From positions 110,358 through 174,357 of the forward strand of contig DAOQWL010000001.1 in assembly GCA_035342095.1 (NCBI GenBank): DNA of 64,000 bases, in the 5' to 3' direction. Under the pieces are notes generated by a model. It had not been told where the DNA came from and ran no database searches. It worked only from the letters and a program-made list of their open reading frames with translations. The position numbers and the translations under genes are program-made. This DNA is from PLanc-01 sp035342095. GTDB lineage: Bacteria; Planctomycetota; Phycisphaerae; Sedimentisphaerales; Anaerobacaceae. Positions 33,594-43,007 of this stretch are shown one piece after another; position 1 is the first letter of the stretch; the number at the start of each line of letters is the position of its first letter.

Positions 33594-34880
33594 ATGGCAA
33601 GGAAGAGCATCGATCGTCGTGACTTTCTCAAGGCGGCGGCCGGCGTCGCGGCGGTGACGGGATTGCCCGGTGTCGTGCCGTCGTCGGTCTTCGGAGCCGG
33701 GGCGCCGAGCGAGCGGATTACGCTCGGTTTCATCGCCTGCGGCAAGCAGAGCCAGCACTTGATGCGGGCGTTCCTGAACCAGCCGGGGACGCAGGTCGTG
33801 GCCGCCTGCGACGTGGACAAGCTCAAGCTCGAACGCAGCAGCAAGGGCATCGTCGACAAGCATTACGCAGACAGGAAAGATGGGTCCCATAAGGGCTGTG
33901 CGACCTACCATGATTTCCGCGATGTGCTGGCCCGGCCGGATATCGACGCGGTCGTGATTTCGACGCCGGACCACTGGCATACCGCCATCTCGATCGCGGC
34001 CTGCCGGGCGGGCAAGGATATCTACTGCGAGAAGCCCCTGACCCAGACGATTGCCGAGGCCAGGGCCCTGATCAACGCGGTCCGCACGTACAATCGCATC
34101 TTCCAGGTGGGCAGCATGCAGCGTTCCTCGTGGGAGTTTCGTTTCGCCTGCGAGCTGGTTCGCAACGGCTACATCGGCGACGTCACGCACGTGACGGTCG
34201 GTGTGGGCGGCCCGCCGGAAGACAAACCCCTGCCGGCCGAGCCCGTGCCGGACTACCTGGACTGGGATATGTGGGTCGGGCCCGCCATGTGGCGACCGTA
34301 CAACAACGATCTGGCCCCGCACATCAGCTTCGATGGTTTCCCGAACTGGCGTTATCATAGTTACTATGGCGGCGGCGGCATGACCGACTGGGGCGCCCAC
34401 CATTTCGACATCGCCCAATGGGGCCTCGGCATGGACGGCTCCGGGCCCGTCGAGATCATCCCCCCCGACGGCAAGGACTGCAAGGTCCTGACGTACCAGT
34501 ACGCCAACGGCATCCCCATGACGCGGGACCAGGCCAACGGCGTCCTCTTCGATGGGACCACGGGCAAGGTCGAAGTCAATCGCGGCTACCTGAAGACCTG
34601 GCCGGAGAATCTCAAGGACCAGGTGATCGGGCCCAATCAGGTGCATCTGTACAACAGCAAAGACCATTATGCCGACTGGCTCGACGCGATCCGCAAACGC
34701 ACCGATCCCATCTGCAGTATCGAGATCGGCGCCAGCTCGGTGACTGTGTGTCACCTCGGCAACATCGCCTACAGGCTGCAACGGCCGCTCAAGTGGGACC
34801 CGAAGCGAGAAGTCTTCGTCGGCGACGACGAGGCCAACCGCCTCCTGTCCCGCCCGTATCGCAGCCCGTGGTGTCTGTAA
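33594..34880 (+). CDS. Gfo/Idh/MocA oxidoreductase with a degenerate Rossmann loop, Tat-exported
   Basis: ATG 33594 (GTG 33591 is adjacent) gives 428 residues. The Tat leader has DRRDFLKAAAG, followed by a hydrophobic part. The nucleotide-binding loop reads ACGKQS at 48-53, lacking two of the three glycines of GxGxxG, although CDVD (72-75) and EKP (146-148) are intact. The C-terminal alpha/beta domain has DWGAHHFDIAQW. It may hold its cofactor unusually or bind another nucleotide. It is likely the start of the downstream transcription unit. Confidence 0.88.
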   Translation: MARKSIDRRDFLKAAAGVAAVTGLPGVVPSSVFGAGAPSERITLGFIACGKQSQHLMRAFLNQPGTQVVAACDVDKLKLERSSKGIVDKHYADRKDGSHKGCATYHDFRDVLARPDIDAVVISTPDHWHTAISIAACRAGKDIYCEKPLTQTIAEARALINAVRTYNRIFQVGSMQRSSWEFRFACELVRNGYIGDVTHVTVGVGGPPEDKPLPAEPVPDYLDWDMWVGPAMWRPYNNDLAPHISFDGFPNWRYHSYYGGGGMTDWGAHHFDIAQWGLGMDGSGPVEIIPPDGKDCKVLTYQYANGIPMTRDQANGVLFDGTTGKVEVNRGYLKTWPENLKDQVIGPNQVHLYNSKDHYADWLDAIRKRTDPICSIEIGASSVTVCHLGNIAYRLQRPLKWDPKREVFVGDDEANRLLSRPYRSPWCL

Positions 34881-34902
34881 TCGAAGGAGAGCTTCAGATT
34901 TT

Positions 34903-35052
34903 TTGCCACAGAGGGCACAGAGGACACAGAGAAGAATGAAGACGGGAACGGAAATGGGTAGGAAGGACAGAGCCAGAGAGGGTGAAGACTGCGGACCTTC
35001 TTGCCTTCTCACCGCCTTTTCTTCTCTCTGTGATCTCTGCGTCCTCTGGGGC
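34903..35052. repeat. CCACAGAGG-type inverted repeat, copy 2
   Basis: The left end TTGCCACAGAGGGCACAGAGG and the right end CTCTGCGTCCTCTGGGGC are inverted. Between them is a purine-rich stretch on one side and a pyrimidine-rich stretch on the other. It fills most of the gap between two oxidoreductase genes and matches 33444-33565 in layout. Confidence 0.75.
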
Positions 35053-35081
35053 TCATTCGGTTCGAGTGAGGAGAACGGGAT

Positions 35082-36371
35082 ATGAATCGGGTCTATCAGT
35101 CACGTCGGCGATTCCTGCGGCATATCGCAGGGATCACGGCGGGTGTCGTGGGCTTCCCGCACATCGTTCCTTCGACGGTGTTCGGATCGTCGGCGCCGAG
35201 CGAGCGGATCACCCTCGGCTGCATCGGCGTTGGTGGCCAGGGCACAGGCAACATGCAGGGCTTCCTCAGCAAGAGGGACGCCCAGGTCGTCGCAGTCTGC
35301 GACGTGGACAAAAGGAACCTCGATCGGGCGAAGTCGCTCGTTGACAAGAAGTACGAGAACACCGGTTGTGCGACATACCACGACTTTCGCGAGGTGATCG
35401 CGCGGGCTGATATCGACGCGCTGTCGCTGGCCATGCCGGACCACTGGCACTCGATCCCGGTCGTCCTGGGCGCCCGGGCGGGCAAGGACATGTACGGCGA
35501 GAAGCCCCTTGCGCGCACTATCCACGAAGGCAGGGTGATGCGCGACGCGATGAACCAGTACGGGCGGATCTGGCAGACCGGAAGCTGGCAGCGCTCGCAG
35601 GAGAGTTTCCACCATGCCTGCGAGCTGGTCCGCAACGGGCGGATCGGCAAGATCGCTCGCGTGGAGGTCGGCCTGCCGACCGGCGGCGGGACCGACAACA
35701 GGCCGGTGCAGCCGGTGCCGGAGAACCTCGACTGGGATTTCTGGCTCGGCCCGGCTCCCTGGGTGCCATACCGAGGCGTCTCCCACTGGGATTGGCGGTG
35801 GATCATGGACTACTCCGGCGGCCAGCTCACCGATTGGGCGGGCCACCATATCGACATTGCCCACTGGGGCCTGGGCCTCGAAGAGACTGGCCCGGTCGAA
35901 ATCGAAGGCAAAGGCGTCTATCCGAAGGATGGCCTGTTCAACGTGCCCACCGAGTACAAGTTCACCTGCAAGTACGCCAACGGCGTCGAGATGGTCGTCG
36001 CGAACGACCGGCAGGTGCCGAAGGGCATGGGCACCGTCTGGTATGGCGAGAAGGGCTGGGTCCACGTCGATCGCGGTCGCCAGGCGACCGAGCCGGCGAA
36101 CCTGTGGAGCGATGTGATCGGTCCCAACGAGATCCGTCTGTACGAGAGCCGCGACCATCAGCAGAACTTCCTCGATTGCGTGAAGTCCCGCAGAAAGACG
36201 ATCACGCCCATCGAGGTGGCGCATCGCTCAATCAGCGTGGGCCTGCTGGGCGAGATCGCCATGCTGCTGGAGCGCAAGCTGCACTGGAACCCCGAGAAAG
36301 AAGAATTCGTGAACGATCCCGAGGCCAATCGGATGCTGTCGCGTCCGATGCGGGCCCCGTGGCATCTGTGA
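35082..36371 (+). CDS. Gfo/Idh/MocA family oxidoreductase, Tat-exported
   Basis: A 429-residue protein. The Tat leader shows SRRRFLRHIAG. The Rossmann loop is GVGGQG (49-54), followed by CDVD (74-77) and GEKP (139-142). The C-terminal domain has DWAGHHIDIAHW. SD GAGGAG lies before ATG 35082. It resembles the 33594 and 19777 proteins more than the 41567-48845 group, for example in the leader segment IVPSTVFG. A ThuA-type gene follows after 16 nt, so they likely share a transcript. The sugar is unknown. Confidence 0.92.
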   Translation: MNRVYQSRRRFLRHIAGITAGVVGFPHIVPSTVFGSSAPSERITLGCIGVGGQGTGNMQGFLSKRDAQVVAVCDVDKRNLDRAKSLVDKKYENTGCATYHDFREVIARADIDALSLAMPDHWHSIPVVLGARAGKDMYGEKPLARTIHEGRVMRDAMNQYGRIWQTGSWQRSQESFHHACELVRNGRIGKIARVEVGLPTGGGTDNRPVQPVPENLDWDFWLGPAPWVPYRGVSHWDWRWIMDYSGGQLTDWAGHHIDIAHWGLGLEETGPVEIEGKGVYPKDGLFNVPTEYKFTCKYANGVEMVVANDRQVPKGMGTVWYGEKGWVHVDRGRQATEPANLWSDVIGPNEIRLYESRDHQQNFLDCVKSRRKTITPIEVAHRSISVGLLGEIAMLLERKLHWNPEKEEFVNDPEANRMLSRPMRAPWHL

Positions 36372-36387
36372 GTAGAAAGGAGCCGAT

Positions 36388-38004
36388 ATGGTGAGGTCGA
36401 GAGTCGTTGGTGCCGTGCTGCTGGGTGGTTTGTGCTTGTCCACGGCGCTGTGGGCGCAGTCGCCGAAGGAACTGCGGCAGTTGAGTGCGGAGGAAATCGC
36501 CAGGATCACGCAGGCCATGCCGGCCAAGGCGGCGGTCGCTCCGGCGCAACCTCGCAAGATGCTCGTCTTCTGGAAGTGCGAGACGTTCTACCATGATGTG
36601 ATCCCGGTGGCGAACGAGGCGCTGCGGATCATGGGCGAGAAGACCGGGGCCTTCCAGGTGACGGTCGTCACAGATGATTACAGCGTGTTCACGGCGGAGA
36701 CGCTCAAGCAGTTCGACGCGGTCTGCCTGAACAACACGACGAGCCTGAAGTTCGACCCGGCTGCGACGCCGGAGCGGTGCAAGGCCCTGATGGACTTCGT
36801 CAAGAGCGGCAAAGGCCTGATCGGCATCCACGCCGCGGCGGATAATTTCTACCAGTGGCCGGAAGGCCAGGAGATGATGGGCAACAAGTTCACCGGTCAT
36901 CCCTGGGGCGCCGGCGGCACCTGGGCCTACAAGATCGATGTGCCCGATCATCCGCTCATGGCGCCGTTCAAGGGCCAAGGCTTCAAGCTCAGCGACGAAA
37001 TCTACCGGACGGACCCGCCGCTGTATTCCCGCGATAAGCAGTTCGTCCTGATGAGCCTTGACACCAGCGATCCGACGACCCGCAACGTTCGGGACTTCAA
37101 AGCGACCGACGTCGACACAGGCATCACGTGGATCAAAGAGGTGGGCAAGGGGCGCTTGTTCTACTGCTCCTTCGGACACAATCACGCGATCTTCATGAAT
37201 CCGACGCTGCTCGAGCACTACCTGCTCGGTATTCAGTTCGCGATGGGCGATCTGAAGGTGCCGACCCAGCCGATCGCGGATACGACGCAGGGACAGACCG
37301 CCAACGCGCTGGTCGAGACGGTGAAAGCCTATGATTTCGGCCAGAGCCGGGAGGCCCTGACGCAGATCAGCGAGGAGATCCGCAAGGCGTACGGCCAGCC
37401 CGACGCGTTGAAGAAGTTCGAAGCGTCGCTGATCGAAGTCCTCAAGTCGGACGCCAAGTACGCCGGCAAGCAGTACGCCTGCCGCGAGCTGAGCATCATC
37501 GGGACGAGCCAGTCGGCGCCCGTGCTGGCGGGGATGCTGACCAGCGAGGAGTACTCGGATATGGCCCGCTATGCCCTGGAGCGGATTCCAGGCGAAGCGG
37601 CGGACAAGGCGTTCCTGGAGGCCCTCCCGAAGGCCCAGGGCAAGGCCAAGACCGGGATCGTCAACAGTCTCGGCGAGCGGGAGTGCGTCGCGGCGGCTCC
37701 CGCCATCGCGCAGCTCGTCGACAACTCGGACAAGGTGCTGGCCGGCGCTGCGATCAGCGCGTTGGGCAAGATCGGCGGACCCGAAGCCCTCAAGGGATTG
37801 GACAAGGCACTCCAGACAGCCGCGGATGCCCAGAAGATGTCGGTCTACGACGCCTATCTGAAGGTTGCGGAGAAGATGGTGGCCGCGGGGGACAAGCTCG
37901 GGGCGCAGAAGATTTACATCAGCCTGAACAAGGACGGGGTGCCCCAACTGGTCCGCTCGGCGGCCATGAAGGGCATGGTGAAGTCCACGCAGAGCAGCAG
38001 ATAA
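36388..38004 (+). CDS. ThuA-domain protein with C-terminal HEAT-like repeats, exported
   Basis: A 538-residue protein with a signal peptide (about 1-23). The ThuA-type domain (about 55-290) shows KMLVFWKCETFYHDVIPVAN, GLIGIHAAADNFYQWPE and GRLFYCSFGHNHAIF, the family's conserved Gly/His segments. The C-terminal part (about 300-538) consists of helical HEAT-like repeats (ISALGKIGGPEALKGL). ThuA proteins are linked to disaccharide use through 3-keto intermediates in rhizobia. Here the domain is exported and attached to a repeat scaffold. It lies between two Gfo/Idh/MocA-related genes. Confidence 0.85.
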   Translation: MVRSRVVGAVLLGGLCLSTALWAQSPKELRQLSAEEIARITQAMPAKAAVAPAQPRKMLVFWKCETFYHDVIPVANEALRIMGEKTGAFQVTVVTDDYSVFTAETLKQFDAVCLNNTTSLKFDPAATPERCKALMDFVKSGKGLIGIHAAADNFYQWPEGQEMMGNKFTGHPWGAGGTWAYKIDVPDHPLMAPFKGQGFKLSDEIYRTDPPLYSRDKQFVLMSLDTSDPTTRNVRDFKATDVDTGITWIKEVGKGRLFYCSFGHNHAIFMNPTLLEHYLLGIQFAMGDLKVPTQPIADTTQGQTANALVETVKAYDFGQSREALTQISEEIRKAYGQPDALKKFEASLIEVLKSDAKYAGKQYACRELSIIGTSQSAPVLAGMLTSEEYSDMARYALERIPGEAADKAFLEALPKAQGKAKTGIVNSLGERECVAAAPAIAQLVDNSDKVLAGAAISALGKIGGPEALKGLDKALQTAADAQKMSVYDAYLKVAEKMVAAGDKLGAQKIYISLNKDGVPQLVRSAAMKGMVKSTQSSR

Positions 38005-38036
38005 CCGTACGTTGACATAGAAACAGGACCGTAGAA

Positions 38037-39899
38037 ATGCGATTGAAGCAGAAGAGCGTTGTATCGTTGTGGATCGCGGCGATTGCCGTTGCCATGCTGG
38101 GACCGGTGGTTGTGACCGCCGGGGCCCAGGAGGGCAACCAGGAGATCATGAAGATGGTGATCGACGCGTTGAAGAGCCCGGACGCGGAAATGCAGACGGG
38201 CGCCATCGCCATCGTGCGGGAGATCGGCGGCGCGGAAGTCACCAAGGCGCTGGCGCAGGAGCTGCCGAACCTGGGCCCGACCGCCCAGGTGCAACTGCTC
38301 TCGGCTCTGGCGGATCGGGGCGACGCCCTGGCCCTGCCGGCGGTGATCGAGGCCGGCAAGTCGAAGGATGAATCGGTCCGCGTCGCGGCGTTGAAGGCCG
38401 TCGGCCAGCTCGGAAACGCATCGAGCGTCCCGCTGCTGGCGGAACGGGCAGCGTCGAGCAAGGGGGTCGAGCAGAAGGCCGCCCGCGAGAGTCTGTACCG
38501 GCTTCGCGGCGCCGAGGTCGATGCCGCGGTCCTGCAGAACCTGGCCGCCGCCAAGTCGGAGGTCAAGGTCGAGCTGGTCAGCGCAGTGGGCGAGCGCAAC
38601 ATCGCAGGCTCCGTCGAGACACTGCTCAAGGCCGCGAAGGACGAGGACCGCAAGGTCCGGACCGAATCGCTCAAGGTGCTCCGAGGGGTGGGCAAGCCCG
38701 AGGACATGCCCGCCTTGGTGAACCTCCTGCTGGAGGTCAAGACGGACTCCGACCGCACCGAAGCGGAGAAGACGGTCGCCATCGTGGCGCACAAGATCGA
38801 AGACGCGACCCGCCAGGCGGCCGCGGTGTTGCAGGTGCTGCCGAATGTGAAGGACAACCCGAATCGCGCCTCGCTGCTGCGGGTGCTCGGCCGCATCGGC
38901 GACAGCAGCGCGCTGCCGACGTTGCGGACCGCTCTGACCGCGCGGGAGGCGGAGATTCAGGATGCGGCGATCCGCGCCCTGTCCGACTGGCCGACCGCGG
39001 AACCGGTGCCCGATCTGCTCAAGGTGGCGCAGACTTCGGAGAGCGCCAAGTACAAGGTCCTGGCGCTCCGCGGCTTCGTGCGACTGCTCGGTCTGGCGAG
39101 CGATCGATCCGCCGAGGAGACGATCGAACTGTACAAGAAGGCGATGGAACTGGCGGGCGACGCCCAGGAGAAGAAGCGGGTGCTCTCCGGCCTGGCTTCC
39201 GCGAAGTCGCTGGGCGCGATGAACATGGCGGCGCAGTACCTGGATGATTTGCCCCTGCACCTGGAGGCGGAGTCGGCGACCGTTCAAATCGCCCGGTCCG
39301 TCTACGGCGCCGATCCGGCCCGGACGAAGGAAATCCTGGCGAAGGTGGTCGCGGCCACCAAGCAGGATGCGGTTCGCCAGCAGGCCCAGGAGGTCATCGG
39401 CATGATCGAGCGGTTCGATGACTACATCGTCGCCTGGCAGGTCAGCGGTCCCTACACGAAGGACGCGCAGGCGAACGAGCTGATCGATACCGTGTTCCCG
39501 CCGGAGCAGGAAGGGCAGCAGGCGCAGTGGCAGGCGATGCCCGCCGGGACGACGCCGGCAAGTCCCTGGCTGGTCGAGCCGGACAAGGTCGCGACTCTGG
39601 CCGGAGACAAGCGCGTCGCATATCTGCGAACGACAATCTCGTCGCCGAAGGAGCAGAAGGCCCGCCTGGAGGTGGGCAGCGACGACGGTGTCAAGATCTG
39701 GCTCAACGGCCAGGTCGTGCACGCGAACAACGCGGAACGCGCGGTCCAGCCGGGCGAGGACAAGGTCGATGTGACGTTGAAAGAAGGCGCCAACTCGGTG
39801 CTGGTCAAGCTCGTGCAGAACGCGGGCCAGTGGGCGATGTGTCTGCGGTTCCGCGCGCCCGACGGCGGCAAGCTGGAAGGCCTGAAGGTTGAACCCTGA
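38037..39899 (+). CDS. Exported HEAT-repeat protein with C-terminal beta-sandwich (LNG) module
   Basis: A 620-residue protein with a signal peptide (about 1-28). Residues about 40-460 are HEAT-like helical repeats (VAALKAVGQLGNASSVPLLA). The C-terminal about 150 residues form a beta-rich module with WQVSGPYTKDA and GSDDGVKIWLNGQVVHANN. The same type of module, with GTDDGVKAWLNGKLIHANN, lies inside the next protein (39924). Such modules are found in secreted carbohydrate-active proteins. It starts 32 nt after the ThuA gene. The function is probably binding or scaffolding outside the cytoplasm. Confidence 0.78.
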   Translation: MRLKQKSVVSLWIAAIAVAMLGPVVVTAGAQEGNQEIMKMVIDALKSPDAEMQTGAIAIVREIGGAEVTKALAQELPNLGPTAQVQLLSALADRGDALALPAVIEAGKSKDESVRVAALKAVGQLGNASSVPLLAERAASSKGVEQKAARESLYRLRGAEVDAAVLQNLAAAKSEVKVELVSAVGERNIAGSVETLLKAAKDEDRKVRTESLKVLRGVGKPEDMPALVNLLLEVKTDSDRTEAEKTVAIVAHKIEDATRQAAAVLQVLPNVKDNPNRASLLRVLGRIGDSSALPTLRTALTAREAEIQDAAIRALSDWPTAEPVPDLLKVAQTSESAKYKVLALRGFVRLLGLASDRSAEETIELYKKAMELAGDAQEKKRVLSGLASAKSLGAMNMAAQYLDDLPLHLEAESATVQIARSVYGADPARTKEILAKVVAATKQDAVRQQAQEVIGMIERFDDYIVAWQVSGPYTKDAQANELIDTVFPPEQEGQQAQWQAMPAGTTPASPWLVEPDKVATLAGDKRVAYLRTTISSPKEQKARLEVGSDDGVKIWLNGQVVHANNAERAVQPGEDKVDVTLKEGANSVLVKLVQNAGQWAMCLRFRAPDGGKLEGLKVEP

Positions 39900-39923
39900 T
39901 TGAATTGGATCGGAGAGACGGTC

Positions 39924-41510
39924 ATGAGAAGCGGTTACGCTGTCGAGAATCGCATGAGAGTAGAAGTGTGGGTTGCTGCGTGTGTCGTCGCGTTGCTTTC
40001 CGTCGCGAGTGCCGGTGCGGCCGAGGTGGACCCCTTCATGGGGGACTGGGAAGGGCAGTGGGAGGTTACGGACGGGTATGACTCCGGTTCCGCGGCGGCC
40101 CAGGTAATCGCCTTGGGCGACGGTCAGTACCAGGTGAAGCTGCTGGAAGGCCTGGCGGTTACGACGGCGCCCTACGCCGTGCTCGATGGCCAGGTCCGGG
40201 ACGGCAAGCTCACCCTCTCCGGGCGTTTGAATCCGAACAGTTCGCCCATCGAGGGGACCGTGGAGATGACCGTCGAGCGGGACAAGTTCACGGGTCGGTT
40301 CCAGGGTCAGACCGGCGGCGGCGAGCCGATCAAGGGCACTTTCTCGCTGGAGAAGACCTTTCGGAAGTCGCCCACGCTGGGGGCCAAGCCGCCCGCCGGC
40401 GCGATCGTGCTCTTCGACGGCACGAACTTCGACAAATGGGTTCGTTTCGGTTACTCCAGGGGTGTGATCAACATCATCGACGCCATCGGCAACGCACAGG
40501 ATGCGGCCGCCTACCTAAAGGCGGGTCTCTGGTCGCCGAAGTCGGAGAAGGCCACCTTGCAGCTTGGCACCGACGACGGCGTCAAAGCCTGGCTCAACGG
40601 CAAGCTGATTCATGCGAACAACGCCGCTCGCGGCGTCGTGGTCGATCAGGACAAGGTCGAAGTCTCGCTTCAGGAAGGCATGAATGAGCTGCTGCTGAAG
40701 GTGACCAACGGCGCGGGCGACTGGGGAGCGATCGTCCGGTTCGTGGGCCAGGACGGGAAACCGCTGGTGAATCTCAACGAGATTTCCCCGCAATTCCAGG
40801 GCGAGAAGGGCTCCAACGAGTACCTGCGAGCCAACAACGGCTTCCTCACGCAGTGGCAGATCGCCGGGCCGTACCAGGAGACGGGCAAAGACGCCGGCGC
40901 GATCTTCGACGTCGCCTTCGCGCCCGAGAATGCCCCTGGCTCCAAGGTGAAGTGGAAATGGATCAACGTGAACGATCCGGCCGGCGACCGAGTGAAGTGG
41001 CCCATCGTGGACGGCGCCATGGAGGTCAAGGCCGGCACGGGCAACATCATAACCAAGGACAAATTCCAGAGCTTCAAGCTGCACATCGAGTTCCGCACAC
41101 CGTTCATGCCCAACGCTCGGGGTCAGGGTCGTGGCAACAGCGGCGTGTACGTCCAGGGACGCTACGAGGTTCAGGTGCTGGACAGCTACGGCCTGGAGGG
41201 TCTGGACAACGAGTGCGGCGGCATCTACAAGATCGGCGCCCCCATGGTGAACATGTGCCTGCCGCCGGGGCAGTGGCAGACGTACGACATCACGTTCCAG
41301 GCCCCGCGGTTCGACGCCGGCGGCAACAAGACCGAAGACGCGGTCGTCACCGTGGTTCACAATGGCGTGACGATCCACGACCGTCGCAAGCTCCCGGTCC
41401 CGACGGGCGGAGCGATCGATGGCAACCTTTCCGAGCCGGGCGGGATCTACCTCCAGGATCACGGCAATCCCGTGCAGTTCCGCAACATATGGCTCGTGGA
41501 AAACCAATGA
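39924..41510 (+). CDS. Exported DUF1080 protein with an LNG-type module inserted in the DUF1080 domain
   Basis: ATG 39924 with CGGAGAG upstream (528 residues); TTG 39900 and ATG 39954 are alternatives. A signal peptide ends near residue 33. An N-terminal lipocalin-like part (about 40-150) precedes DUF1080. The DUF1080 start (AIVLFDGTNFDKWV) is separated by about 190 residues from its continuation (WPIVDGAMEVKAGTGNIITK, then GRGNSGVYVQGRYEVQVLDS). The insert carries GTDDGVKAWLNGKLIHANN and WQIAGPYQETG, related to the preceding HEAT protein. DUF1080 includes enzymes cleaving 3-keto-glycosides. It probably acts with the adjacent oxidoreductases. Confidence 0.82.
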   Translation: MRSGYAVENRMRVEVWVAACVVALLSVASAGAAEVDPFMGDWEGQWEVTDGYDSGSAAAQVIALGDGQYQVKLLEGLAVTTAPYAVLDGQVRDGKLTLSGRLNPNSSPIEGTVEMTVERDKFTGRFQGQTGGGEPIKGTFSLEKTFRKSPTLGAKPPAGAIVLFDGTNFDKWVRFGYSRGVINIIDAIGNAQDAAAYLKAGLWSPKSEKATLQLGTDDGVKAWLNGKLIHANNAARGVVVDQDKVEVSLQEGMNELLLKVTNGAGDWGAIVRFVGQDGKPLVNLNEISPQFQGEKGSNEYLRANNGFLTQWQIAGPYQETGKDAGAIFDVAFAPENAPGSKVKWKWINVNDPAGDRVKWPIVDGAMEVKAGTGNIITKDKFQSFKLHIEFRTPFMPNARGQGRGNSGVYVQGRYEVQVLDSYGLEGLDNECGGIYKIGAPMVNMCLPPGQWQTYDITFQAPRFDAGGNKTEDAVVTVVHNGVTIHDRRKLPVPTGGAIDGNLSEPGGIYLQDHGNPVQFRNIWLVENQ

Positions 41511-41566
41511 GGGTTCGCCACGGAAACGGTGGCTTGAATCAGCGTTTTTTTTGAGGACTGACATCC

Positions 41567-42961
41567 ATGGAAGACAAGACGAACAGACAAGGACGAGAGG
41601 GAAAGCTCTCCCGTCGTGATTTCATGGGCGCGGCGGCTGCCGTTGCCGCGTTCACTGTCGTGCCCCGGCACGTCCTGGGCGGCGCGGGCAACACGCCCCC
41701 GAGCGGGAAGCTGAACATCGCCGGCGTCGGCGTCGGCGGCATGGGACAGAGCAACGTCGGCAAGTGCGCCGAAGCGGGCGAGAACATCGTCGCGCTGTGC
41801 GACGTGGACGCCAAGTACGCGGCTGCGGTGTTCAAGAAGTACCCGAACGCCCGCATGTGGACGGACTTCCGCAAGATGCTCGACGAGCAGAAGGATATCG
41901 ACGCGGTGGTCGTCGCCACGCCGGACCATCTGCACGCCGTGGTCGCGATGGCCGCCATGCAGAGGGGCAAGCACGTCTACGTCCAGAAGCCGCTCACACG
42001 GACCGTGTGGGAGGCCCGCATGCTGACCGAGGCGGCGCGAAAGTACAAGGTGCAGACCCAGATGGGCAACCAGGGCCACTCCAGCGAGGAGGTCCGTCTG
42101 GTCGCCGAATGGATCCAGGACGGCGCGATCGGCGACGTTCGCGAGGTGCACTGCTGGACGAACCGTCCGGTGTGGCCGCAGGGGATCGGCCGACCCACCG
42201 ATACTCCCCCGGTGCCCGAAGGCCTGGATTGGGATCTCTGGATCGGTCCGTCGCCGATGCGGCCGTATAATCCGGCGTACCTGCCGTTCAACTGGCGCGC
42301 CTGGATCGACTTCGGCGCAGGCGCCCTGGGCGACATGGGATGCCACGTGATGGACGCGGCGTTCTTCGCTCTGAAGCTGAAGTACCCGGTGAGTGTTCAG
42401 GCCAGCCACTCCTGGGAGGTCAAAGAGATGTGGAAGCGGTGGGAGAACAAGGAGACGTACCCCGACGCCGAGGTGGTGCACTACCAGTTCCCCGCTCGCG
42501 GGAAGATGCCGCCGGTGAAGCTGCACTGGTATGATGGGGGTCTCCTGCCGGAGCGGCCCGACGATCTCGAAAAGGGTCGGAGCGTCCCGGAAAGCGGCAC
42601 GATCTTCATTGGGGACAAGGGCAAGCTCATCTGCGACACCTACAGCGAGAATCCCCGGATCTTCCCGGAGGTCAAGATGAAGGAATTCACCAAGAAGAGG
42701 CCTCCGAAAACTCTGCGCCGGGTCGCGGGCGGCGTGGGCGGTCACGAGCAGGACTGGATCAACGCGTGCAAGGGCGGGCCGGCCGCCAGCTCCAATTTCG
42801 ACTACTCCGGCCCGTTCACCGAGACGGTGGTCATGGGCAACCTGGCCGTTCTGAATCCGGACAAGGTCCTGGAGTGGGACGGCGAGAACATGCGGATGAC
42901 CAACGACGACGCGGCCAACGCCTTCGTCAAACCAGACTACCGTGCAGGGTGGTCTCTATAG
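41567..42961 (+). CDS. Gfo/Idh/MocA oxidoreductase, Tat-exported, QKP variant
   Basis: A 464-residue protein, first of six tandem paralogues. The Tat leader has SRRDFMGAAAA followed by AFTVVPRHVLGG. The Rossmann loop is GVGGMG (55-60) and CDVD is at 78-81. The usual EKP motif reads QKP (140-142), with the Lys kept. The C-terminal domain contains GDMGCHVMD and a long FPARGKMPPVKLHWYDGG segment. It starts 56 nt after the DUF1080 gene. The Glu-to-Gln change may alter hydride transfer or specificity, but this is inference. Confidence 0.92.
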   Translation: MEDKTNRQGREGKLSRRDFMGAAAAVAAFTVVPRHVLGGAGNTPPSGKLNIAGVGVGGMGQSNVGKCAEAGENIVALCDVDAKYAAAVFKKYPNARMWTDFRKMLDEQKDIDAVVVATPDHLHAVVAMAAMQRGKHVYVQKPLTRTVWEARMLTEAARKYKVQTQMGNQGHSSEEVRLVAEWIQDGAIGDVREVHCWTNRPVWPQGIGRPTDTPPVPEGLDWDLWIGPSPMRPYNPAYLPFNWRAWIDFGAGALGDMGCHVMDAAFFALKLKYPVSVQASHSWEVKEMWKRWENKETYPDAEVVHYQFPARGKMPPVKLHWYDGGLLPERPDDLEKGRSVPESGTIFIGDKGKLICDTYSENPRIFPEVKMKEFTKKRPPKTLRRVAGGVGGHEQDWINACKGGPAASSNFDYSGPFTETVVMGNLAVLNPDKVLEWDGENMRMTNDDAANAFVKPDYRAGWSL

Positions 42962-43007
42962 GAACGAAACGTTTTTATCACTCATTGGAAGTAAAGGAGC
43001 CAAGCTC

